A stretch of 64,000 nt of DNA. Source: Citromicrobium sp. JLT1363 (GTDB taxonomy: Bacteria; Pseudomonadota; Alphaproteobacteria; Sphingomonadales; Sphingomonadaceae). The position numbers were made by a program, and so were the translations under genes. This document shows positions 51,560 through 58,839 of this stretch, piece after piece. The stretch covers positions 1 to 64,000 of the forward strand of contig NZ_AEUE01000002.1 of NCBI RefSeq assembly GCF_000186705.1, written 5' to 3'. A model generated the notes under the pieces. The model did not search any database and was not told the origin of the DNA. It was given only the letters and a program-made list of their open reading frames with translations. Position 1 is the stretch's first letter. The number at the start of each line of letters is the position of its first letter.

Positions 51560-53923
51560 ATGCCTAGCTTTGCGCAAAATCTCGAAAAGACCCTCCACGC
51601 CGCGCTCGACGGTGCGCGCGAACGGCGGCACGAATATGCCACGCTCGAACATCTGCTGCTGGCGCTGATCGCGGACGACGACGCGGCAGAGGTGATGGGC
51701 GCCTGCGGGGTGGACCTGGCCGAACTGGCGGATGTGGTGCGCACCTATCTGGATCAGGAATACCAGTCGCTGAAGGCGGACGAGGCGGGCGAACCGCAGC
51801 CCACCGCCGGTTTCCAGCGCGTGGTGCAGCGTGCGATCCTGCACGTCCAGTCTTCCGGCAAGGACATGGTGACGGGCGCCAACGTGCTGGTTGCGCTGTT
51901 TTCCGAACGCGATTCCTACGCGGTCTATTTCCTGCAGCAGCAGGACATGAGCCGGCTCGATGCGGTCAGCTTCATCAGCCACGGCATCGGCAAGAGCGGC
52001 CAGGCGATCGAGCCGCGCTCTCCGCGTGGCAGCGACGAAGCCGAGGCCGAGGAGAAGGAAGAGGCCAAGGGCAACAAGAAGGAAACCGCGCTCGACCAGT
52101 TCACGGTCAACCTCAACGCGAAGGCGGACAGCGGCAAGATCGACCCGCTGATCGGGCGCGGACCAGAAGTGGACCGCACGGTGCAGATCCTGTGCCGCCG
52201 CTCGAAGAACAACCCGCTCTACGTCGGCGATCCGGGCGTCGGGAAGACCGCGATTGCGGAAGGCCTCGCGCGCAAGATCGTCGAAGGCGATGTGCCCGAA
52301 GTGCTGGAAGAGGCAGTGATCTACTCGCTCGACATGGGCGCTCTGCTCGCGGGCACGCGGTATCGCGGCGATTTCGAGGAACGGCTCAAGCAGGTCGTCT
52401 CCGAACTGGAAAAGATGCCGCACGCGATCCTGTTCATCGACGAGATTCACACGGTGATCGGCGCCGGCGCGACCAGCGGCGGGGCGATGGATGCATCCAA
52501 CCTGCTGAAGCCCGCGCTTTCATCCGGCGCGATCCGCTGCATCGGATCGACCACCTACAAGGAATTCCGCAATCACTTCGAAAAGGACCGCGCGCTGCTG
52601 CGCCGGTTCCAGAAGATCGACGTCAACGAGCCCACGATCGAGGATACCGTGAAGATCCTCAAGGGTCTCAAGTCCGCGTTCGAACAGCACCACAAGGTGA
52701 CCTACACCGCCGATGCGCTGAAAACCGCGGTGGAACTCTCCGCGCGCTACATCAACGACCGCAAGCTGCCCGACAAGGCGATCGACGTGGTGGACGAAGT
52801 CGGCGCGATGCAGATGCTGGTGCCGCCCAGCCGCCGCAAGAAGAAGATCACCGCGCGCGAGATCGAGGCGGTGATCGCCACGATGGCACGCATTCCGCCG
52901 AAATCTGTCAGCAAGGACGACAAGACCGCGCTCGAAAACCTCGAACGCGATCTGAAGCAGGTCGTCTTCGGGCAGGACCCGGCGGTGAAGAAGCTGGCCA
53001 CCGCGATGAAGCTCTCCCGCGCGGGCCTGCGCGATCCGGACAAGCCCATCGGCTCGTTCCTGTTCTCCGGGCCCACCGGCGTCGGCAAGACCGAAGTCGC
53101 GCGCCAGCTCGCCTCCATCATGGGCATCGAACTCAAGCGGTTCGACATGTCCGAATATATGGAACGGCACTCGGTCTCGCGCCTGATCGGTGCGCCTCCG
53201 GGTTATGTCGGCTACGACCAGGGCGGTCTGCTGACCGATGCGGTCGACCAGAACCCGCACTCCGTGCTGCTGCTCGACGAGATCGAGAAGGCACATCCGG
53301 ACCTGTTCAACATCCTGCTGCAGGTGATGGATAATGGCCGCCTGACCGACCACCACGGCAAGACGGTCGATTTCCGCAACGTGGTGCTGATCATGACGAC
53401 CAATGCGGGCGCGGCGGACATGGCGCGCAGCGGCATCGGCTTCGGCGACGTGAGCAAGGAAGATGCGAGCGAGGAGGCGGTGAAGCAGATGTTCACCCCC
53501 GAATTCCGCAACCGTCTCGATGCGATCGTGCCGTTCGGCTACCTGGGCAAGGACACCATCGCGCGGGTCGTCGACAAGTTCATCATCCAGCTCGAACTCC
53601 AGCTGGCCGAACAGAATGTCGACATCCAGTTCGACGATGCGGCGAAGACTTGGCTCGGCGACAAGGGCTACGACCGGCTCTACGGCGCGCGCCCGATGGG
53701 CCGCCTGATCCAGGAAAAGATCAAGCAGCCGCTGGCCGAGGAACTATTGTTCGGCAAGCTGGCCGATGGCGGCGAGGTCAACGTGACCATGAAGGACGGC
53801 AAGCCGCACTTCGAACTCACGCCCGCCCCGCCCAAGGGCAAGCGCAAGAAAGCCGCGCCGAAGAAGAAGGCGACGCCCGAAAGCGGTGCCGAAACGGGCG
53901 CGGACAAGGACAGCGAAAGCTAA
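51560..53923 (+). CDS. clpA: ATP-dependent Clp protease ATP-binding subunit ClpA
   Basis: AAA+ unfoldase that feeds ClpP. The 787-residue protein has the N-terminal adaptor-binding domain (about 1-145), a charged linker, a first AAA+ module with Walker A GDPGVGKT near 223-230 and Walker B ILFIDEIHT near 289, and a second with GPTGVGKT at 504-511. The ClpP-docking tripeptide appears as IGF at 626-628 (E. coli ClpA has IGL). The tail is lysine-rich. No clpS adaptor gene lies immediately upstream, unlike the E. coli order; a 153-base gap separates it from DUF1192. Confidence 0.96.
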   Translation: MPSFAQNLEKTLHAALDGARERRHEYATLEHLLLALIADDDAAEVMGACGVDLAELADVVRTYLDQEYQSLKADEAGEPQPTAGFQRVVQRAILHVQSSGKDMVTGANVLVALFSERDSYAVYFLQQQDMSRLDAVSFISHGIGKSGQAIEPRSPRGSDEAEAEEKEEAKGNKKETALDQFTVNLNAKADSGKIDPLIGRGPEVDRTVQILCRRSKNNPLYVGDPGVGKTAIAEGLARKIVEGDVPEVLEEAVIYSLDMGALLAGTRYRGDFEERLKQVVSELEKMPHAILFIDEIHTVIGAGATSGGAMDASNLLKPALSSGAIRCIGSTTYKEFRNHFEKDRALLRRFQKIDVNEPTIEDTVKILKGLKSAFEQHHKVTYTADALKTAVELSARYINDRKLPDKAIDVVDEVGAMQMLVPPSRRKKKITAREIEAVIATMARIPPKSVSKDDKTALENLERDLKQVVFGQDPAVKKLATAMKLSRAGLRDPDKPIGSFLFSGPTGVGKTEVARQLASIMGIELKRFDMSEYMERHSVSRLIGAPPGYVGYDQGGLLTDAVDQNPHSVLLLDEIEKAHPDLFNILLQVMDNGRLTDHHGKTVDFRNVVLIMTTNAGAADMARSGIGFGDVSKEDASEEAVKQMFTPEFRNRLDAIVPFGYLGKDTIARVVDKFIIQLELQLAEQNVDIQFDDAAKTWLGDKGYDRLYGARPMGRLIQEKIKQPLAEELLFGKLADGGEVNVTMKDGKPHFELTPAPPKGKRKKAAPKKKATPESGAETGADKDSES

Positions 53924-53961
53924 ACCGGGAACGGCGGGCATGGCAGGGTGCTTTCACCCTC

Positions 53962-54996
53962 ATGCCCGCCGCGCCCTTTTCCTGGATCCAGCCACACCCG
54001 CACGGCATCTACGTGGTGCCTGCCGATGCGTGGGTCGATCCGTCGCGCGCAGTCGATACCGCGCTCGTTACCCATGGCCATGCAGACCACGCGCGCGGCG
54101 GGCACGGCACCACGTTTGCCACGCCCGAAACGCTCGCGATCATGGAGCTGCGCTATCGCACCGGGGCTGAGGACGACGCGGGTGACATCCCACACAAGGC
54201 GATGCCCGTTCGCTACGGAGAGACGATCCGCCTGAAGGGCGGCGTCGATGCGACCTATATCCCCGCAGGCCACGTGCTGGGCAGCGCGCAGATATTGCTT
54301 GAGCATGCGGGCGAGCGGATCGTCGTCACCGGCGATTACAAGCGCCGCCCGGATCCGACCTGCCCGCCCTTCGAAGTGACGCCGTGCGACATCTTCATCA
54401 CCGAGGCGACCTTCGGCCTTCCCGTATTCACCCATCCGCCCATCGCGGGCGAGATGGCCAAGCTGACCGACCGGCTGGCGGCGCATCCCGATTCGTGCGT
54501 GCTGGTGGGCGCCTATGCGCTGGGCAAGGCGCAGCGGGTGATCGCCGAACTGCGAGCGGCAGGGCACACCGACCCGATCTACCTCCACGGCGCGATGGAG
54601 AAAATGTGCCGGCTGTACGAGGAACACGGCGTCGACTTGGGCGAGCTTCGACTCGTCTCCGATCACACGAAGGACGACATGCGCGGCCACATCGTGGTGT
54701 GCCCGCCCTCGGCGCTCAACGACCGGTGGAGCCGCCGCCTGCCCGATCCGATCACCGCCATGGCGTCAGGCTGGATGCGCGTTCGCCAGCGCGCAAGGCA
54801 GCGCAATGTCGAGCTGCCCCTGGTCATCTCGGACCATGCCGACTGGGGCGAGCTGACCGATACGATCCGCGAAGTGAACCCGCAGGAAACCTGGATCACC
54901 CACGGCCGCGAGGAGGCGCTGCTACGCTGGTGCCAGCTGCACCAGCGGCCCGCACGCGCGCTCGCGCTGGTCGGTTACGAGGACGAGGACGATTGA
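53962..54996 (+). CDS. Ligase-associated DNA exonuclease (metallo-beta-lactamase fold)
   Basis: A 344-residue MBL/beta-CASP nuclease. It has HGHADH at 38-43, an AGHVLGSAQ and TGDYKRRPDPT region, and a C-terminal ISDHADW and THGREEALLRW. These belong to the family that accompanies LigC-like ligase in DNA damage response clusters. ATG 53962 gives the family N-terminus, 38 bases after clpA. In the usual cluster the ligase, helicase and PdeM genes follow. Here a small minus-strand gene intervenes before the ligase. Confidence 0.9.
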   Translation: MPAAPFSWIQPHPHGIYVVPADAWVDPSRAVDTALVTHGHADHARGGHGTTFATPETLAIMELRYRTGAEDDAGDIPHKAMPVRYGETIRLKGGVDATYIPAGHVLGSAQILLEHAGERIVVTGDYKRRPDPTCPPFEVTPCDIFITEATFGLPVFTHPPIAGEMAKLTDRLAAHPDSCVLVGAYALGKAQRVIAELRAAGHTDPIYLHGAMEKMCRLYEEHGVDLGELRLVSDHTKDDMRGHIVVCPPSALNDRWSRRLPDPITAMASGWMRVRQRARQRNVELPLVISDHADWGELTDTIREVNPQETWITHGREEALLRWCQLHQRPARALALVGYEDEDD

Positions 54997-55034
54997 CGGG
55001 GATGACCGAGCCACCCCCGCCCGCGCGCGTCGGA

Positions 55035-55337
55035 TCAGTCGATCTCGGCGAGGCCGGCTGCAATCCTTGCCAGCATTTCCTCGGTGATCGCACCCTGCGA
55101 CTGGGGCTGGATTTCCTTGAGGCTCATGCTCTTGATGTACGGGTAGTACTGGCTCGCCTCGAGATCGGGCAGCTCGGCGACGACGACAGCGCGCGCAGCC
55201 TCGTCGGCCATCAGCGTTTCGATCGGCGTTTCGATCGTCAGCGCGGCCTCAGCTCCCTGCGCAGCGACCGGAGCGGCGGCCAGCGCCAGCGGAGTGGCGA
55301 CCATGGCGAGCGACGCCGCGAAGAACCTGATTGTCAT
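55035..55337 (-). CDS. Small secreted hypothetical protein
   Basis: A 100-residue protein with a signal peptide (MTIRFFAASLAMVATPLALAAAPVAAQ). The mature part of about 73 residues contains an acidic helix and the motif ASQYYPYIKSMSLKEIQP. No family is known to me. It is on the opposite strand between the exonuclease and the DNA ligase, diverging from the ligase across 98 bases. Since it interrupts what is normally a tight gene pair, an insertion here is likely. Confidence 0.7.
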   Translation of the reverse strand: MTIRFFAASLAMVATPLALAAAPVAAQGAEAALTIETPIETLMADEAARAVVVAELPDLEASQYYPYIKSMSLKEIQPQSQGAITEEMLARIAAGLAEID

Positions 55338-55435
55338 GACAGTGGACCTTTCCCTTTCGAAACCGGCGTATGCTTGCCGTCTCGGGAAATGAGTACCTGC
55401 GATTCACCCTTCCGAAAAGAGGGTTTGCCCCACTG

Positions 55436-57052
55436 ATGGAGAAATTCGCCGCCCTGATCGACGCGCTTGTCTATACCCGCAGCCGGAACGAGAAGCTGCG
55501 GCTGATCGGCGAATACCTGCGCGCCACGCCCGATCCCGATCGCGGCTGGGCGCTTGCGGCGCTGAGCGACGGGCTCGATTTCCCGGCGGTCAAATCCTCC
55601 ACCATCCGCACCATCCTGAAGGATAGGGTAGACCCGGTGCTGTGGACGCTCAGCCGCGATTTCGTGGGCGACACGGCAGAGACCGCAAGCCTGCTGTGGC
55701 CCCAGGAGCAGCTGGCGCCGGAAGACGCGCCCTCCCCGCCCACGGTCAGCGAGACGGTCGCGCTGCTTGACGCCATGACGCGCAAGTCGGTCCTGACCGA
55801 ACTGCCCGCGCTGCTCGACCGGCTCGATGTGTCGGGCCGTTACGCGCTGCTGAAGCTTGCCACGGGGGCGATGCGGATCGGGATTTCGGCGCGGCTGGCG
55901 AAGGTCGCCTTCGCGGATGCCTTCGATGTGCCGGTAGAGGATGTGGAAGAGTACTGGCACGGGCTGAAGCCCCCCTATTCGGAGCTGTTTGCCTGGGCGG
56001 CAAAGGGTGCGGACCCGCCGGACATGGCGGATATCCCGCTGTTCAAACCCTTCATGCTCGCGCATCCGCTGGAAGACACGGTGGTCAGCCTGGAAGACTA
56101 TGTCGCCGAGTGGAAGTGGGACGGCATCCGGGTGCAACTGGTGCATGCCGGCGAAGGCGAGAATGGCGAAACCCGCCTCTATTCGCGCGGCGGCGACGAT
56201 ATCTCCCACACCTTCCCCGAAATGCTGCCCGCGCTGGACTTTCCCGCGATCCTCGACGGGGAGCTGCTGGTGCAGGGAGCGGTCCAGGGCGGCGAGGCGG
56301 GAGGCGCGGCCAGCTTCAACGCGCTGCAGCAACGGCTCGGCCGCAAGACCGTCTCCAAGAAGATGCTGGCCGAAAGCCCCGCCTTCGTGCGCGTCTATGA
56401 CGTGCTCTCGCTCGACGGCGACAATCTGCGCGACAGGCCATGGACTGAGCGGCGCTCGATCCTCGAAGAGTTGATGGCGCGGCTGCCATCCGAGCGCTTC
56501 GATCTCAGCGCCATCGTCGAAGCGCGTGATTTCGAGCATCTCGCGCAGATCCGCGAAGGCGCACGCGACGATGCGATCGAGGGGCTGATGCTCAAGCGGC
56601 GCGATTCGCCCTACGTGCCCGGTCGCCGCACCGGCCTGTGGTACAAGTGGAAGCGCGACCCGCTGCTGATCGACTGCGTGCTGATGTATGCGCAGCGCGG
56701 GTCTGGCAAACGCTCCAGCTTCTATTCGGACTACACCTTCGGCTGCTGGGATGGCGACCCGGACGCGGGCGCGGACCTGCTGCCCGTGGGCAAAGCCTAT
56801 TCGGGCTTCACCGATGCGGAGCTCAAAAAGATCGACCGGCACGTGCGCCAGAACACGGTGAACCGCTTCGGCCCCGTGCGCGAGACCGACAAGAGTCTGG
56901 TGTTCGAAGTCGCGTTCGATTCGGTGCATGCGAGCAAGCGCCACAAGTCCGGCCTCGCCATGCGCTTCCCGCGCATCCACCGCATCCGGTGGGACAAGCC
57001 GGTGCACGAGGCGGACCGGATCGACGCGCTGCGCGCGCTGGTGAGGGACTAA
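55436..57052 (+). CDS. ATP-dependent DNA ligase, LigC/cisplatin-damage-response type
   Basis: Seals nicks with ATP. The 538-residue protein has an N-terminal DNA-binding domain (about 1-180), then the adenylation domain with EWKWDGIRVQ and nucleophile K227, and later motifs including GLMLKRRDSPYVPGRR and WYKWKRDPL, with an OB-fold C-terminus. This is the ligase associated with the exonuclease encoded just upstream. ATG 55436 gives the family N-terminus; an in-frame ATG at 55370 would add 22 residues. The helicase and PdeM partners normally next are not in the window. Confidence 0.93.
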   Translation: MEKFAALIDALVYTRSRNEKLRLIGEYLRATPDPDRGWALAALSDGLDFPAVKSSTIRTILKDRVDPVLWTLSRDFVGDTAETASLLWPQEQLAPEDAPSPPTVSETVALLDAMTRKSVLTELPALLDRLDVSGRYALLKLATGAMRIGISARLAKVAFADAFDVPVEDVEEYWHGLKPPYSELFAWAAKGADPPDMADIPLFKPFMLAHPLEDTVVSLEDYVAEWKWDGIRVQLVHAGEGENGETRLYSRGGDDISHTFPEMLPALDFPAILDGELLVQGAVQGGEAGGAASFNALQQRLGRKTVSKKMLAESPAFVRVYDVLSLDGDNLRDRPWTERRSILEELMARLPSERFDLSAIVEARDFEHLAQIREGARDDAIEGLMLKRRDSPYVPGRRTGLWYKWKRDPLLIDCVLMYAQRGSGKRSSFYSDYTFGCWDGDPDAGADLLPVGKAYSGFTDAELKKIDRHVRQNTVNRFGPVRETDKSLVFEVAFDSVHASKRHKSGLAMRFPRIHRIRWDKPVHEADRIDALRALVRD

Positions 57053-57080
57053 CCCCTCACCCCTCATCGCTCCTGCGTCA

Positions 57081-57100
57081 TCCCGGCGCTCGAGCCGGGA
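57081..57100. repeat. REP-like palindromic element
   Basis: TCCCGGC and GCCGGGA flank a six-base loop, in the context CGTCATCCCGGC seen in dispersed intergenic palindromes of sphingomonads. It lies just after the DNA ligase stop and may act as a terminator. I found only this clear copy in the window. Confidence 0.45.
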
Positions 57101-57196
57101 AACCCCAGCCGACGACACGGGAGAGGCTGGCGCGGGCGATGAGGTCGGAACAGCACCGCCTTCAATACCGGGCCCGCGCGGTGTACCGCCTCCCCC

Positions 57197-57844
57197 ATGC
57201 AGCGCTTCACCCCCCAACAGCGTCTCTTCGCCTATGCCGTGGCCGCGCTCGCCGGTTTCGTCGACGTCACCGGCTTCCTCCAGGTCGACGGCTATTTCGT
57301 CTCCTTCATGACCGGCAACACCACGCTGCTGGCGCGCGATCTGGCGGGCGGGGCGAGCCGGGTTGCGGTGCCCGCGCTGCTGATCGCGGGCTTCGTGATC
57401 GGTGTCGTCACGGGAACGCTGGTGGGCGACCGTCTGGCGTCACGGCGCAAGGTCGTCGTCACCGCGCTGGTCGCCGCGCTGCTCGTCTGCGCCGCGCTGG
57501 CGCGCTTCGTGGAGCTGCGGGAGATTTCGCTCGGCCTGCTGGTGGTCGCCATGGGCGCGCTCAACACCGCGCTCAGTGCCAATCGCGAAAGCCCGGTGGG
57601 CCTGACCTACATGACCGGCGCGCTGGTGCGCACGGGCCAGCTGCTGGCCGACCGGATTGCAGGAGACCGCAAGGCCAACCCGCTGCCCTTCGCGCTGCTG
57701 TGGCTCAGCCTGCTTGCCGGGGCACTGGGCGGTGCGGTGGTGGGGCTGTACTGGGGCGCGGCATCGCTGTGGGTCGCCTGCGCTTTCGCGCTGGCGCTGT
57801 GCCTGGCGGCGATGCGCATCCCGGCGCGCGCACCTACAGCGTAA
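57197..57844 (+). CDS. DUF1275 (YoaK-like) membrane protein
   Basis: A 215-residue inner-membrane protein with about five or six hydrophobic helices spread through its length and the family pattern AALAGFVDVTGFLQVDGYFVSFMTGNTT near the N-terminus. Function is not established; members may be transporters or stress-related. Its last eleven bases overlap the convergent DUF167 gene. A 12-base palindrome GCGGTGTACCGC lies at 57178-57189 just before the start. Confidence 0.87.
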   Translation: MQRFTPQQRLFAYAVAALAGFVDVTGFLQVDGYFVSFMTGNTTLLARDLAGGASRVAVPALLIAGFVIGVVTGTLVGDRLASRRKVVVTALVAALLVCAALARFVELREISLGLLVVAMGALNTALSANRESPVGLTYMTGALVRTGQLLADRIAGDRKANPLPFALLWLSLLAGALGGAVVGLYWGAASLWVACAFALALCLAAMRIPARAPTA

Positions 57845-58112
57845 CCGCCAGCACCTTCTCGCGCGAAGTTGCGCCGCGCAACAGGCGGCAATGCGATTTG
57901 GGAATGCCCAGTGCCTTGGCGACCAGCGCTTCTACTGCCGCATTGGCGGCGCCGTCCTGGGGCTTCGCGCGCACCTTCACCTGCACGCCGCCATCGAGGA
58001 TGGAGATCGATTCGGTGCGCGCGCCCGGCGTTACCCGCACGCGCAGCTCGCCCCCCTTTGCCAGTGCGCGCAGGGCTTCGGCATCGGGCAGGTCGGGCTT
58101 AGCGCGCGCCAT
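57834..58112 (-). CDS. DUF167 (YggU) family protein
   Basis: A 92-residue soluble protein with the conserved C-terminal sequence VQVKVRAKPQDGAANAAVEALVAKALGIPKSHCRLLRGATSREK. In many bacteria it is encoded beside YggT or other genes; function is unknown. It overlaps the end of the convergent DUF1275 gene by eleven bases. ATG 58112 gives a normal-length protein with a short basic N-terminal extension. Confidence 0.9.
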   Translation of the reverse strand: MARAKPDLPDAEALRALAKGGELRVRVTPGARTESISILDGGVQVKVRAKPQDGAANAAVEALVAKALGIPKSHCRLLRGATSREKVLAVTL

Positions 58113-58199
58113 TTGCTGCTGTCCTACAGATGCACCGGCGTGGCATGGGACATGCGTTCTTTCGCATCGTTGTCACGACCCTGATCGTACCCGGCATGA

Positions 58200-58220
58200 A
58201 GGGGCGATTTTTCGGCCCCT
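58200..58220 (-). terminator. Weak hairpin after the gamma-carbonic anhydrase gene
   Basis: AGGGGC (58200-58205) pairs with GCCCCT (58215-58220) with a nine-base A/T-rich loop. It lies 20 bases after the gene's stop on the minus strand. No T-tract follows, so support is limited. Confidence 0.35.
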
Positions 58221-58226
58221 GGACAC

Positions 58227-58244
58227 TGTGTCAGGTGTGTCAGG
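58227..58244. repeat. Perfect tandem 9-mer
   Basis: TGTGTCAGG occurs twice without spacing. The second copy includes the reverse complement of the TGA stop of the gamma-carbonic anhydrase gene, so the duplication affects the extreme 3' end of that gene. Confidence 0.8.
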
Positions 58245-58839
58245 CGCCGTTCCCGCTCCCGGCAATCGCCGCCGCGTGGTGCTTTGCGTTTTCGGCATAG
58301 TGCGCAACGCCCAGCTGCATTCCGGCAATCGCCGCATCGTCGAGATCGCGCATCTTGCGCGCCGGACGACCGCCCCACAATTCGCGCGCGCCCATCTGCT
58401 TGGTCTCGGTCAGCATCGCGCCCGCCGCCAGCATCGCGTCGCTGCCGATCACCGCCTTGTTCATCGCAATCGCGCCGAGGCCCACGAACCCGCGATCATG
58501 TATCGTGCAGCCGTGAACCATCGCCATGTGGCCGATCAGCACATCGTCGCCGATCACCAGCGGGCAGCCATCGGGGTATTGCGGCGAAGGACCGTCGCAG
58601 TGGAGCACGCTGCCGTCCTGCACATTGGTCCGCTCGCCGATGGTTATCGAGCTGACATCGGCACGCAGCACGCAATTGTACCAGATCGAACTGCCCGCCC
58701 CGATCGTCACATCGCCCACGATCACCGTGCCCGGCGCGATGAAGGCGGTTTCGTGAATACGCGGCGCCTTGCCGTGGATGGGGATCAGGCGCACGCCCGG
58801 TCTGCCGTGAGCCGTGTCGCCGGTTATCGTATCGCTCAT
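58240..58839 (-). CDS. Gamma-carbonic anhydrase family protein
   Basis: A 199-residue left-handed beta-helix protein. The core repeats run from TVIVGDVTIGAGSSIWYNCVLRAD to DAMLAAGAMLTETKQ, with the histidine ligands expected in VLHCDGPSP, DDVLIGHMAMVHGC. Members act as carbonic anhydrases, or as related transferases in the PaaY/CaiE group. ATG 58839 overlaps the upstream MFS/spermidine synthase stop as ATGA, suggesting co-expression. Confidence 0.88.
   Translation of the reverse strand: MSDTITGDTAHGRPGVRLIPIHGKAPRIHETAFIAPGTVIVGDVTIGAGSSIWYNCVLRADVSSITIGERTNVQDGSVLHCDGPSPQYPDGCPLVIGDDVLIGHMAMVHGCTIHDRGFVGLGAIAMNKAVIGSDAMLAAGAMLTETKQMGARELWGGRPARKMRDLDDAAIAGMQLGVAHYAENAKHHAAAIAGSGNGA

Noticed and set aside
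55334-57217. A 627-codon minus-strand frame opposite the DNA ligase
   Set aside because: Shadow frame; the plus-strand ligase has an intact adenylation motif.
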